In this document: piece after piece, positions 20,902 to 33,689 of the stretch
Layout: every line of letters starts with the position of its first letter
Numbering within the stretch: position 1 is the stretch's first letter
Source: Tetragonia tetragonoides
Taxonomy: Eukaryota > Streptophyta > Magnoliopsida > Caryophyllales > Aizoaceae
Length of the DNA: 64,000 nt
Direction of reading: 5' to 3'
NCBI GenBank assembly: GCA_038025085.1
Contig: CM076142.1
Span: 10,514,501 to 10,578,500, forward strand
Program-made: the position numbers and the translations under genes
Notes under the pieces: model-generated
What the model was told of the DNA's origin: nothing
What the model saw: the letters and a program-made list of their open reading frames with translations, nothing else
Databases searched by the model: none

Positions 20902-23579
20902 CTAGTTATCTACTCTTACCCACTCGTAACGACCCGGTAGAGGCAAATCATTCAGAATATCATAGTTATACCTGCACAAACAAGAGGGATAGATTATGTA
21001 GGTCACACACGCTATAGCAACAACATACAAAGTACCAAACACCAAGGTTAAGAAAAAGAAAATTACTTCTCAACAAATTGTTGCTGCTGGTGCATTTCAA
21101 ACCCTGCAAAGAACTCTTCCATCTCCGGAGTCGTAGGGATTGCCCTTTGTGCGTTTCGGGGTCGCCGGTTTGCTGAAGCAGAGCATGTAGGCTTTGTCGT
21201 TGAGCCAGGTGTTCCGATGGCTTCCGCGTCTCTAATCAAGCTGCATGGTGTACTCTCACGAGTGCTCCTGTAATTAAATTAAATGCAATATATATTAGGC
21301 CAATCCATTTATTCCATCAAAAAGATTATTGTATGCAAGTACACTAATCCAAACAAATTTAAATAGAAAGCAAAATCCAAACAGGACCACAACTTCAAGG
21401 GAGAAACTCACTTCAAAAGCTATACAGCTAAATACAACTAAAAAATATATTCAGGAGAAGGAGACAATATCTATGCTGCTAAGGACACAGGTCAAGAGTG
21501 ATAACACAAATAATGAAAGGAGAGAGTATAGATCTGCAGCCGCTATTTATCACATTAATAAATGGACTTAATGTAGAAGTATGCCCTTGTACAAGTTTCA
21601 GACTTGGTAGATGGTCCCCATCAATGGCATATAGTTCATTTTGAACCAGAAACAATTGGCAGAGGAGTTATGGCAACTCATCTTTTCATTTTTATTCTCA
21701 TCCCTGAATCAGCTTATTGTAGCAAATCAATAACAAAACAAACAATAACCATTTAACCTTAAACAAAACTCATACACCAAATTTCATATGAGGAGGTCTC
21801 TCATACAAGTATGATGTCATGGCGTCGAAACTCGTAACATCAGTAATTGCAATAACGCCATGAAGAGGCACACTTGGTTCACTTCATATTCAGTTTCTTT
21901 TGTTTCAACTATGCTAATTCAGTTGCTTAAGTCCATTAGGAAAAAAACTCTGTTTCAATAAACCCATACTCTACAACAAATATGAAATGTAGAACCATTA
22001 TATCACATGTCAAGCATGATAAAAGGGTTAGTGAATCAAGCAGCCAAAAAAAATCAAAAAACAACAAAAACAAGACTAGCACAGCAGTCACGGGTCACAA
22101 AACCTTTTTACAAAGCAATTGGATAGAGTATCAGATAAGCTTTAGGCATTCAATGAACAAGAAAAGAGCCAAAACAGTAAGGATTTTCGGCTGAATACGG
22201 CATTACCAAAAGCACAAGTTCCTTTCAGAAGAAGAGACTTTGGAGTTTATTTGGCATCCTATAGAGGTTGGCCCATGTCCAGAGAAAATGAATAAAGAAA
22301 AACAGACAGAAACAGATGGTTCTGAGAACCCATATTTCTAGCTCAACTCCCATAAATGAGGTGATAGCCAAAACTTAATATAGCTTCAAATGTGAAGAAG
22401 ATTCACAAATATGGGCAGCCAAAATTTAGGTACTATCCTAAAGTCAAACATAGCTCACATCATTGAAAGAAAAAAAATTCCATTCTTTTTCCCCCAACTT
22501 TGAAGGACTTTAAAAGGTTTGAAGCACTTCATATGATTCATTTACAGGAAACTGAATCATTCCCCAAACCATCTCCTCTCCCAAAATTAACCCAAAATAG
22601 AGATGGTATAAACTCACAATAATTGAATCTTCTCTCTTATTTTTTCTCCTTTTCTTTTTTGTTTTCTTTTTTTTCCTCCATCAAAAAATTCCAATTATTA
22701 CCAACCAGTAACCAACTAACCACCATGAAAGGAACAGATGAATAAAGGAAAAAAATCATTTTTTCCATCTTTTTTATCTAATTTACAAAGAAAAAACCCA
22801 TGAAAGAGAGCTTTTGGTGGAATCCAACAAGCAAAAGTACTAAATACTTTTGAAAGAGAAACGAATTGACAAATGTCTTACATGAACAAGCACTATTGTT
22901 TTCAATATTCCTTTTTGATAGAAAAGAGGGGCTATTAACAAGACAAATTGATAAATAAAGGCAACCCCTTTTCAACACCCAAAAAAAAGGAGGAAAAAAA
23001 AAAAAAACTCGACACCACCACAATCACAAAAGCTACAAAACCCTAAAACCCCAAATTACAAAGAAACAGCCAAAATCATACAAATTCAATTTCAAATAAA
23101 CCCAATAATCACATACACTAACCAAAATCACAACAAGAAAAAACCCAATTCAACAAATCAAAAACCCAAATCAAACAACCAATTAAACAACAAAATAAGC
23201 CAAAATCTCACCTTTCTCTGGCATCAAAATCCAAATTATTCTCACCACAAGAACCCTCGGTATTACCCAGATCATAAAACTCTTCCTTTTCACTTTCACC
23301 ACATCCAATTTTACCAAAACGCCCTTCCTTCTTCTCAGAACCCGAGTTAACAACCGAGTCAACTCGAACCCTAGATTTCGTCACCTTTTTCTCTGGCGGT
23401 GGTTGAAAGGGTGGTTTCTCAAGTCTTCGATTTCTCAGCTGAAGATAAGAAAGTTCAGGATTAGGTTGAAGAGCTAGGGTTCGAGCCCTAGTACGAACAC
23501 CTAAAGAAGAAGATGATTGTGGAATTTCCATTACTGCTACATCACCTGTGATCTTAACCTTCTTCATGTATTTCCCCAT
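20902..23579 (-). CDS. KRP: KRP/ICK cyclin-dependent kinase inhibitor
   Basis: The exons on the minus strand are 23212-23579, 21067-21267 and 20902-20971. The GT-AG introns join in phase to give 212 aa. KRP proteins bind plant CDK-cyclin D complexes in the nucleus and restrain the G1/S transition and endoreduplication. The N-terminus [19 protein letters not shown] followed by [11 protein letters not shown] and [13 protein letters not shown] is typical of KRP3/4/5-type members. The middle contains the family motif [14 protein letters not shown] (residues 123-136). The C-terminal CDK/cyclin-binding region has [11 protein letters not shown] (170-180) and [20 protein letters not shown] (191-210). 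The length fits the family. The start is the conserved Met, 5' of which lies a purine-rich leader. Intron 1 is about 1.9 kb, intron 2 is 95 bp. Family assignment is secure; the exact KRP number is inferred. Confidence 0.95.
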
Positions 23580-24232
23580 TTTCTATCAAAATTGGATATG
23601 AAATTGATTTGGGGTTTTTGGGTGTTTATGAAAATTTCATGAAATTGGAAAGCAGGGGAGGAGAGAGAAAGAGAGAGAAAAGAGCGGGATAGAAATGGGT
23701 TTGTAAAGCGGGGGAAAATAAAAAGGGGGGAGAAAAAAAAAGTTAGGGTTTGGGGTTTGGGAGGGTTTGTTGATTGCAGAGAGGTGAGAGAAAATGAGAG
23801 AAGAGAAAGGGGGTGATATTACGGGGATACAGCGGCACACTGCACGCAACTCATATAAGTAAAGATTTGTTTTTTGTCACGGCATTTGGGTGGAGTTATT
23901 AATATGGTCATTTGTATTTTTCATTATTATATTATTATATAATTATAAAATAATACAAAGTAATGGGTTTGGTGATGATATAACGGGGTTGGGGAAATGA
24001 GGGGAGAGGTGATGCACGTGTTTGAGGGAGTTTGTATGGTAGTGGAGTTTGTATTGCAATTTGAATTCCCTCCTTTGGGTTGGTTTTGAAATTGTTGGAG
24101 TTGCACTTCAAATTTTTATTTTGTTTTTTTATTTTTATTTTTTTTTTTGGTTATCTTTTAGATGTTAGTAGAAGTTTTTTTTTTTGGCTTTATAAGGGTA
24201 TTTGCCGTCGATCACATTGATTATTTTCCCGT
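23580..24232 (-). promoter_or_regulatory. Upstream region of the KRP gene
   Basis: Read on the minus strand, the 270 bases before the start codon are CT-rich with pyrimidine tracts, as in many plant 5' UTRs. The more distal part is AT-rich with an alternating T/A block near 23925-23955. I cannot fix a TATA box or transcription start. Confidence 0.4.
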
Positions 24233-24370
24233 TGTCACGAGACGCCCACAGATCGTCCGCACGGCGCCCGACACCCCCAAGGCCGTGGTCGGGTCATCCT
24301 TCCCATATGCGCAAGGCGCGCAACAAGCCTGGAAATTAGCAAGAGGCAAGGACATAAGCACACCATGACA
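24233..24370 (-). repeat. TRIM 3' LTR
   Basis: This 138-bp terminal repeat has TG...CA ends. It contains GGCGCCCGACACCCCCAAGG, matched in the other copy apart from substitutions and a short indel near GCAAGGCGCGCAAC. Confidence 0.75.
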
Positions 24371-24913
24371 CTAACCTGCACCAAAACATATACGTCAGTA
24401 CTCATAGACAAGCATGGGAGTCGCCTCATATGGCCTTAGCTGGCACCATAGCGCTGGGGAAATGTCACCACGTGACAAACTCACCCACCAAAGCCGCAAA
24501 CGCCCTCGTGCGGCACTTAGAGGCTCGCTGCTCGTCCCTTCCATGCGCCACCACGCTCGCCCAACGAACCACTAGGTGCCAACCCCATACATCTCCTTAG
24601 CATGACAGCACCCATAGTCTCAAACCGCAAAGCTTGCTGCATCGCACATTTATTCCTTGTCGTCCCAAAGATCCCTGACTCAACAAGTCGCCCTTCTAAA
24701 CATTGGCTTCGGCCACGGGTCCCAAGCAGCACAATCTACTCCTCCACTTGAGAAGCACTCACCCCTCGAGCACGCTCATCTGCCCCCACCAAGCAGCCAT
24801 CCCAAAGACGCATCCTCCTCGCGTCCAAAACACATGATGGGTAACAACTAACAACTGGTGATGAATCGAAGCCTCGTCCAGCGAACAATGTTGAGCCCCG
24901 GTCTGATACAATA

Positions 24914-25043
24914 TGTCACGAGACGCCCATGGATCGCCCCGTGCGGCGCCCGATACCCCCGAGGTCGAGGTCGGGTCAGCCTTTCCATATGCGCAACAAG
25001 CTCGGAAATCAGTAAGAGACAAGGATATAAGCACACAATGACA
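24914..25043 (-). repeat. TRIM 5' LTR
   Basis: This 130-bp terminal repeat lies next to the tRNA-Met-like primer-binding site at about 24898-24912 (minus strand). Confidence 0.75.
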
Positions 25044-25860
25044 CCTCCTTGGTTAGCTCAATTTGTTTTGAATGGGTTTATGTTTGTACTTTGTAGGATC
25101 GTAGTTGTAGTTGTATAAATGCGCTCAAATGGTAATATTATGCTTAATAAATGAGTTAAAAAGCGTAATTAATTGTCAGTTGTGATAGTTACTGATGTGT
25201 TACTTGAATGTTGAATTGATTGTTGGAAATTCTGATTGAGTTCTCGGTTTGTAAAGGGGGGGAGGGGATGCACGTGATTTGCACGTGATGAGGAGTTTAT
25301 ATGGTTGTCTACTTGTGTTACATATGAAGTTGTATCGCGTTTTGAGTTCCCTTATTTGGTTGTTTTGAAAGTGTTGAACTTTACATTTTGTTACTTTTTT
25401 TGAGTTTTTTTTCAAGTTTTTTTTGAAGTTAAACGTGTTTGAATGAAATTGTGTTTTTTTTTTTTAGCAATGGATGAGATTGTGTTTGTGTTTGTCCTTT
25501 ATAGGCTTGTAGTTATGTAAATGCGCTCAAAATGGGCATATTATACTTAACAAATGAGTTAAAAAGCGTAAACACTTGTGAGTTGTGATATTTAATGTTG
25601 TGTTACTTTTCTTGAGGGGAAAATTAAATTCATTCATAATAATAAGTCATACGGCATTTACAAACAAAATTAGAAACAACAAGATGTAATTCTAAAACAT
25701 CAAATAACATTCGAGTAATAAAGCTATTCATATTGGTTTTATGATATTATTGATATCTACGACCATTTCGTGAAGCCCAAGTAGAAGTCAACTTAAACTA
25801 AGAATTAAGTTGATAAAAGTATAAAAAAAAAGAAAGAAGACATAAGTCAATAATCATAAT
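25044..25860. other. Intergenic, diverged direct repeat
   Basis: Segments near 25060-25200 and 25485-25620 share order and wording (TTTGTA(G)GATCGTAGTTGTA against TATAGGCTTGTAGTTATGTA, then AAATGCGCTCAAA and AAAAGCGTAA). This indicates an old duplication about 425 bp apart. No gene recognised. Confidence 0.45.
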
Positions 25861-25863
25861 CAT

Positions 25864-28024
25864 AATATCTATATAAAGGAGGCATTTTCTGACAGCATCG
25901 GACGCGTCCATCTAAGCGAAACTTTAAAAAAAAAAAAAGAAAAGAATTTAATAATAATAATAAACCATAAACAGAATTTAGAAAAAAGAGAATAATGTTA
26001 AAGTTATAGCAGTAAATCATTAAAGATAATGAAATATTAAGAGTCATATACCTTTTGTTTCATACGTCAAAAATTCACATATTTTACACCAATGAAAAGA
26101 GAGCGAAACACACTTTAAAACAAGACCCTTTTTGTCATATATCTTATGCATTGACATTTTACTAGAGTACATGAAACATATAGAACGTAAATTTATCTAA
26201 TAGCATTAAACGTGTCCACCTAAGAGAACTTTTACCTATCGCAAGTTTGGCAAGAAACTAACTATGTGCTAAAGAAAAAATAGAAAACTAGAAATAATCA
26301 TGCATGTAAGAAAGAATTAAAGAAATAGCAATATGATACTTTAAAAGATACAACTTTCTTCAACTCCAAATCATAGAAAGTTAGGAACACATATATTATT
26401 TCTTCCTCCATCTACACATTCCGCACCTTCATTAATTCCCTAGCTAAAGCCCACAATCGTTCCCTCTCCAATATTTTTTTTTTTCTTTTTCTGTTTTGTT
26501 TCTTTAAAAAATTGGTTATTTGATTAACAAAATCAATTTTATGAATTCATGTATTACAGTTTAGAGATAAGATATCAGAAAATATATTATATATCTCATC
26601 TCTAATAGCATATATATGTTATGAAATTACGACTGGACAAAGATGATTGATCTCTCAAGCCGATTATATTGAAGTGAGAAAGGTCATGTTCTCTTCACTT
26701 TTTTTTTTTACTGAACTTATGTGCACAAGATTAAACTGACCTGAATTTTTCTAAACTGAACTTATTTCTATTGAATCTACAAAAACAAAGAGTGAAAATG
26801 GTATTTAAGTTTGCCTAACTGAACTAAACTTTTATATATATATATATATAAAAGTGAGGTATTTTGTGCCCCGTATAATACATAATAATCCTATTGGCAT
26901 TAATAATATTAGAATGAATATAATAATGCTTAATTATACATTACTAAATAATTTTTCATAAGTGATAGTTATACTTATGATTTTCAATTGATATGATTAA
27001 TTAACACGTTAAATTGATCACGAGCCGTGTAATGCACGAACATACACCTACTATATATATGAATGAGGTATTTTGTGATCGCATCAGATGCGTTCACCTT
27101 ATCATATCATCTAAGATGAGAGTTAAAAGTGTCACCTATGCGAGCTACTAAGCTAATAAATAAGTAAAAAAATATATATAATTAAGATTTAATATAACGT
27201 GAAAAGAATAAGTTATAATTATAAGTTATAAAATTAAAGAGGTGTTTTTTGGTGTTATTAAGTTGTAATATCAGGTACTCCTATTTTGTAGTTTTTCAGG
27301 TGAAAAGAACAAACCATAAGGTTCTGTTCTTTTCAACGAAATGGTGTAAAATAGAACGGAACGAAACATAAAAAATGACATAATGGGCATAGAGTGTGAG
27401 AGGAAAAAAAAAAGAGGTGCAATGCATATGGGAAAGGAACGATTCAGATTAACTTAGTATACAATGCTAATTAATTCCACTAAATATTATATACAAGTAT
27501 AAAACTAATATACACAATAGCATATAATTTATGTCATTTTGACATATTTTTTAAAATATATTAAGAACTATTTAGCCTCCGACCGGAAGTATATCGTCAC
27601 ATAAACGAACATGTGAAGTTCAAAAATAATTAAAGTTTAGGATGATAAAAGAGCTTGACTTATAAATTTTAGAGTTTTAGCAAAGTTTCATAGTCTAGGA
27701 CTCTATGAGCATCACGTAAGGAAAAAAATTACTTAAATAGTTCAAAAAAAAAATATTAAGAAAAACAAAGAGATTGTGGCAATTTATTATTATTTTATTT
27801 TTTTATTGATGCATATATGCATATGACGGAAAATATTGAATGTAAACTTTCACTAAACCTTGCAATGCATAAAATTACCTTCATATCCAATACGAATCCA
27901 AACTACCAAAGTGAAATTGCCAAGATATTTCGATCCTCGATATCATATTTATTAACATCATATGAGTGTATTTATTTTAAAATATTAATACCTAATCCGT
28001 GCAACGCACGGGCTTCATATCTAA
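25864..28024 (+). mobile_element. Helitron-like repeat cluster (candidate)
   Basis: Three related starts read TCTATATAAAGG, TATATATAAAAGTG and CTATATATATGAATG near 25868, 26835 and 27050. Each is followed by GAGG(C/T)ATTTT(C/G)TG; the first and third then read GCATC(G/A)GA(C/T)GCGT(C/T)CA(C/T)C. Two possible 3' ends carry a short GC hairpin, CCGTG(C/T)AA(C/T)GCACG near 27026 and 27990, followed about 10 bases later by CTAA or CTAC. Hairpin plus CTRR-like end is the Helitron signature. No Rep/helicase gene is present, so these would be non-autonomous and possibly nested. Boundaries are approximate. Confidence 0.4.
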
Positions 28025-29100
28025 GTTAGTGTATTAAGTAAAAGCTAGCTCATCACTTGCCATAGCCCATAGCATTTACGGTGATTATAACACACAACTA
28101 ATGTTAGTGCTATGTTTCCTTTTGTGAGCGGTATTTAAATTTCTCAAACATTTTGTTAGTGGCTCTTGTTGATTGGTGTGGAACTAAGTGTAAGAAGTTC
28201 AATGAACATGATTTTAAATGCTTCATTATCTTGCCCCAAATTTTAAAAAAACCTTGCTATGATCAAGTCCATTTTGGACAATGTTAAAAGAGTTCCTAGT
28301 TTATAGGTTCTTGGTGGATTCTCTCATTTTTGAGAGCTTGTTAGGCTGTGTAGGTTAGTGTAGTTTGTTTCTAAGGTTGTTTTTGTTTGGTATGAGGTTG
28401 CAAGACAAGTTCAGTCTTTAGCGAATTTGCAATACGTTTTTTGTTCATCTCCAATAAAAAAAGGCGTACAAGGGCAATAAAATCATGCTTTTAATGTCTA
28501 GATTTGCACTTGTTTAAAAATATTCGTCTTTGGTCTCAAAATATATGTCATTCTCACTAACTTTTTTTTGGTCTAGTAATATAAGTCGATTAAGGATTCC
28601 AATTCTATGTTCGTGATTGTTAGTTTTTCAACTTTACAATGGCACTAATACTTACAATTTCGATTTCCGTTGCACTCCTATTTCAAACTAATTAAAGAGT
28701 ATTTTGGCGAAATCATTTACCTATGTAAGTGCATCAACTTTAAACGAAAACTGTTTTGAAAAGGAAGAATACTCATTTACCTCGTCAAAGCAATAAGTTT
28801 AGTGTAATTTTTTTGCAAAATTAGTACATAAAGAAGGGTCCATATAAATAAAGAAGTGATAAAACTACACGTCTACACCAAATCGAATTATAAGGCAACC
28901 CCTGAATTTCTTGAAATGCACAAAATTGATAAACATATTGTCCCTCATAGTACAAACTATAATCCAAACTTTTGCGCCGAATTTAAGGCTTTAATTTGCT
29001 TTCTATCAAGTGTTTAGGCACATTGATCAATGTTGTTATGCGCCCAAACTCATAACCTTAAGTAGGCTCAACATTGCTGCCCTAGTGAAATGGAATCTTT
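28025..29100. other. Intergenic, no gene seen
   Basis: This stretch is AT-rich, with no convincing coding region, splice pattern or repeat termini. Confidence 0.4.
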
Positions 29101-29113
29101 TTCTTGGACTAAC

Positions 29114-29199
29114 TTTGGCGCCAAATTCACCGAGCAAATAAAAATTCGGCGCCAAATTTCTGTTTCTCTCTCTTCCCCGCACATTTTTTTGGCGCCAAA
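29114..29199. promoter_or_regulatory. Cluster of three E2F-type palindromes
   Basis: TTTGGCGCCAAA occurs at 29114-29125 and 29188-29199, and the one-mismatch form TTCGGCGCCAAA at 29145-29156. TTTGGCGC(CAAA) is the canonical plant E2F/DP binding consensus. The cluster sits in repeat-rich DNA upstream of no recognised gene, so the motif is seen but its function is not shown. Confidence 0.5.
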
Positions 29200-29501
29200 T
29201 CACCTCTCACTGCGTAGGACCGTAGGTTACGTAAGCTACATACTTACTGTACTATCATAAATAAATAGCAGCAATTCATATTCCATAGCCTCTTTATTTT
29301 AAGTGGCAATTTAGATTGTTTACACCTTCACAATATCCAACTCCATGCATTAAAAATACAAACATCGCTTTTGTGTCTCCCTTGAACCAAAAAAGATAAA
29401 TGAAAAATACGAACATGCAGTCGAACTCCCTAGTGTATAGAACCTACAACTATACACCATAGTCCATAGACATTTACTCCACTATTTCAATGATAGCTAG
29501 A

Positions 29502-29518
29502 TATACATTACACAACAT
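29502..29518. repeat. LINE target-site duplication, left copy
   Basis: tatacattacacaacat (17 bp) lies directly before the T-run that is the reversed poly(A) tail of the LINE. It is identical to 38479-38495. Confidence 0.92.
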
Positions 29519-29599
29519 TTTTTTTTTAAATGGTAAGAAAGAGAATAAGGTTAGGATCGCCTCCTTTTGAGGATTGCTCCTAACCTATCTGCACGAAGA

Positions 29600-32500
29600 A
29601 GGTAGTCCAACTCTTCCGACGGAGAAGTTGTTCAGTGAAAAGGGGAGCTAGATTGAAGGCCTTTATTGGCCATCCAATCTGCTACCCTATTACCTTCACG
29701 GAAAAACATGGCTGATAATAACCGAGTTACATCTATCTAGCAATTTGCGTGCATCAGTAATGACATTATGAATTTTCCACACGATAGTCTCTCTTTTTAT
29801 GGCTTGAATGACAAGCTGATTATCTCCTTCGACATGAATTTTATTGAACCCAAGATCAATTGCCTTTTGAATTCCATCTCGCATGGTCGTAGCCTCCACA
29901 ACCATTACAGATGCATGCCCTAAATTTCGTGCTCCTAGTGCAAGTAAAGTCTCGCCTTCATTACGAATAACAAAACCAGCAGCGGCTTTCCCATCCTTTA
30001 AAGACCCATCAAAGTTTATTTTTACATAATTGACATTGGGTGTTTCCCACTTAACCAAAAACCGTGATGCAAGTCTATTTTTGTTAACATGACAGTTAGT
30101 TGGTTGTCGATTCTCATCCACTATAGTTCTAACAAGCCATTCTTTATGGCAGGCTCGTGATCGAAAAAAAGTGGCAACTGCATTGAAGTCTTGGTCTTGA
30201 AATATTTTGAGATTCCGAGACCGCCAAATACCGTACAAAAGGAACGCACATTTAATTAATTCTTCATTAGTTAAATCACCATTCATTTTTCCGTTATGAA
30301 GCCATTCTCGAACATTACAAAATGGGAGGTCAACCTCCAACCATTGTTTTTCCTTAGCAATCTGCCATACTTGACCCACACTAGGACATTCTACAAATAG
30401 GTGATCTAATGATTCCTCTCCGTGCTGACATAATGGACATTCAGTGCTGAAAGGTAACCTCTTCTATTAAGTTCTTTGCGAACAGAAAGAGCGGAGTGAA
30501 AAAACTGCCAAAGAAATACTTTAATCTTAGGATTGATGTCTAAATTCCAAATCCATTTATAATTCCAACTTGTTTTATTTAATTTTCTATTATAATGTGC
30601 TAACCAAGTGGCGGTTTTAACAGAAAAATTACCATTTCCCGTCAAACCCCAACAAACGTCATCTTTTATTTCATGAATCGGCAATGGGATACTTCTAATT
30701 ATTTCTACAAGAGAGTTAGGAACATAGGACCTTATTTTGGAAATGTTCCAAGTGCGATCATGATTTATAAAATTCTTTAACTTTCAAATTAGGTTCACTT
30801 AAAAAATGTTGTTGTATGTGTAAAATCTCACAAATTGGTTCTTGCGCACACCAATTATCTGTCCAAAAATTAATCAATTCACCATTTCCCACTTTCCATC
30901 TCAAACCTTGTCTTAGCAGTTCTCTTGCATTAAGAATTTTTTTCCAGGCCCATGAGTGAGAGCTCCTTTTAGTACAACTGAAAAACCCGCAATGGTTTAA
31001 ATACTTGGCTCTAACTGAATCCACCCAAATATTGTTTGATTCCGAAATAATTTTCCGACCCAATTTTCCCGAAAACGCTTTATTAATCATCCTTGTCTTC
31101 CTGAGTCCAAGGCCCATGCATTTAGGCTGGCACACTGTATCCCAAGCTACCATTGGAAACCCTCCGTGATCCTCAGAATGTTTCCAGAAAAAATCTCTAC
31201 TAATTTTATCCAATTTTTCACACGTAGTGTAAGGGATTTCAAAACATTGTATTGTGTGTGACGGTAAAGATTCAAGATTTGCCTGAATAAGAACAGTTCT
31301 CCCAGCTTTAGAAAGTGAGTTAGCAGCCCAAGTCGACATTTTATTTGAAGACTTGGTAACTAAATCCTGAAAAGAGATAGGAGATATATTCCCGTAAAAA
31401 ATCGGGCAGCTTAAATATTTTCCAAAATTGTTTGTCTGTGGGATATTAAACACCGATGCCACCATTTCTTTCTGCGCTTGGGTTGTAGAAGTCGAAAAAT
31501 AGATAGCTGATTTGTGAAAATTAACCAATTGGCCAGATTGTTTGCAAAAATTGTCTAATATATTTTTCACATTTTGACAAGCCTCTTTAGTACCCTTGCA
31601 AAACAAGAGACTATCATCCGCAAAAAAGAGTCCTGAGATTGTAGGTGCCCAAGGGGCAATTTTCACTCCCACCCCATTTTTCTTATCTTGACTTGCCCTG
31701 AATATCCTTCGTGCTAGTACGTCTATACAGAGAATGAACAGATAAGGCGAAAGTGGGTCTCCTTGTCTTAACCCCCTAGTGGGAAGAAATGGGTGCTGTG
31801 CTATATCATTAATTAAGAGCGAGTAAGAAACAGTAGTAACTACTTATTTAACCCACTCAATCCAAGTGGTATGAAAACCAAGCTTTTCTAGATACGAGAA
31901 TAGAAAATTCCATTCAATGCGATCATAAGCTTTCTCCATATCTAACTTAATGGCTAACCATCCTTTTTTCGTCTTAGATTTTTTAAACATGTTTAAAATT
32001 TCATGAGTGAGCAAGATGTTGTCATGGATTGATCTTCCTGGAACGAAAGTGCCTTGGAAGGGGCTAACAATTTCTTGTAAAGCTGGTCGTAATCTGTTTA
32101 CGAGAATTCGAGAAATAATTTTAACCAAAGTAGAACAAAGGCTAATTGGTCGAAAGTGATTAACTGTTTCAGGGGAGTCTATTTTTGGAATCAGTGTTAT
32201 GAACGTATGATTAATCTCTTTAAGAAGTTTTTTCTGATGAAAAAAAGCTTTAATTGTTTCACAAACATCTTTTCCAACAAGGTTCCAGTAATGCTGAAAA
32301 AAGCCCGCACCAAATCCATCCGGTCCCGGGCCTTTATGTGGATTCATTTGAAACAATGCTTCTTTGATTTCATCGTCTGTGACTGGACAGACCAACTGAT
32401 TATTCATTTGTTCATTAATACTTTTTGGAATATCATTCAATTGCGTTGTCTCAAAGTCGTTATTTGAGGTCATAAATCTTTTCTTATATTCAGTAATAAA

Positions 32501-33689
32501 GTGGTCTGCAATGAGTTTAGAATCCTCCAACCAAGCACCAGAAGATTCGCGAATCTTAAAAATGTGAGTTTTCTTTTTCCGAGAGTTGTGATACTTATTG
32601 AAGTAAGAGCTATTCTTGTCCCCCTCCAGAAGCCATTTCTTTTTTGCGAACTTACCCCAATACTTCTGATTAAAAAGCAAAAGTTTTTCTCTTTGTAGTA
32701 AGAGTCTATCTTGACATGCAAGAAGATTATGATTATCTCTTTCACTAATAAGTCTATCTTCAACATATTTCAACTTCAAATAATTTTGCTCCAATTTTTT
32801 CTGAAAATGTCCATATACTCCTTTGCTCCACGATTTGAGTTCTAATTTAATACATTTAAGTCGTTTGACGATTCTGTACATTCTACTTCCTTGAATCTCA
32901 TGATGCCAATTTCGTTTAATGATTTCCTCTGTGTCCTTGTTTAGAGTCCAATGAGGTTGAAATCTAAAGGGTTTACCCAAGCTAGGCCCCCCACCATCGA
33001 GGAGTAAGCATACTAGGGTATGATCTGAATAAGTAAATTGGCTGTGAATTAAAGTACTTTGTGGATAGAGATTTAGCCAATCTCTACTTCCAATAGCACG
33101 ATCTAATCGTTCATACACTATGACTCCATTGCATTTTCTTTTCCATGTGAATTTAGGTCCATTGACAATAACGGATTCTGACTCTGTCAATTGATAAAAA
33201 CCCATTAAGCCGTCTAATCCTGTTATCATGAGCACCCCCAAGCTTATCATCGAGTGCCTCTAATTCATTAAAATCGCCAATGAGGCACCACGGTTTCGTA
33301 ATTTGGGTAACCATACTAATTAAAGAATTCCAAAAAATATCTTTATCTCTTTCTTGGGCAGGAGCATACACACCAGAAAGAATAAAAGATGTGTTAATCT
33401 TACGATCCTCAACTCGAAGCGTTATTGATCGATGCTGTTTGTCTAGAATGCCAACCTTGCAATTACAATTGTTCCACAAAACCCAAATCCCACCCGAGTG
33501 ATTAACGAGGGAAACAAACTCCAACTCATCAAAGCCAAGTGATCTAGCAATTCTTATAGAATTAATCGGATTAGTCATAGTTTCTAAAAGAAAAAGTATG
33601 TCCAGGTTGTAAGCATTTTTTAAAAACTTTAGTTCGCCAAAAGCTTGAACCTTCTTAGCACCCTGGATATTCCAACTAACAATCCGCAT
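29600..33689 (-). pseudogene. LINE ORF2: endonuclease, reverse transcriptase, zf-RVT, RNase H
   Basis: Domains in order on the minus strand: an APE-type endonuclease from MRIVSWNIQGAKKVQ (33689), with FLLETM, CLIGDFNE and the later SDH motif (FTYSDHTLV); a reverse transcriptase with LIPKIDSPE, FRPISLCS, FVPGRSIHDN, LAIKLDMEKAYDRIEW, LRQGDPLSPYLF and the catalytic FADD (near 31620); a zf-RVT region (WIWNLDINPKIKVFLW); and an RNase H (INFDGSLKDG, VVEAT, VEGDNQLV, then NRVADWMANKG). These are the parts needed for target-primed reverse transcription. Lesions: a frameshift between endonuclease and RT near 33160-33250, an in-frame TAA at 31844-31846, frameshifts near 30690-30750 and near 30380-30410, and an extra T near 29697 before the last RNase H Asp. 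Few lesions suggest a fairly young copy. Confidence 0.93.

Larger units (their letters stand above)
24233..25043 (-). mobile_element. TRIM (miniature LTR retrotransposon)
   Basis: Two related terminal repeats, 24233-24370 (138 bp) and 24914-25043 (130 bp), each begin TGTCACGAGACGCCC and end ATGACA. They enclose about 540 bp without gag or pol. On the minus strand, the sequence just inside one repeat reads TGTATCAGACCGGGGC, close to the TGGTATCAGAGC primer-binding site for initiator tRNA-Met, so the element points leftward. Total length 811 bp and short LTRs fit the TRIM class. The LTRs are GC-rich compared with their surroundings. Short open frames inside are artefacts of that composition. 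No clean 5-bp TSD was found. Confidence 0.8.

Noticed and set aside
24162..25118. Several open frames on both strands around 24.2-25.1 kb
   Set aside because: They arise from the GC-rich LTRs and interior of the TRIM; the terminal repeats and primer-binding site explain the region better.
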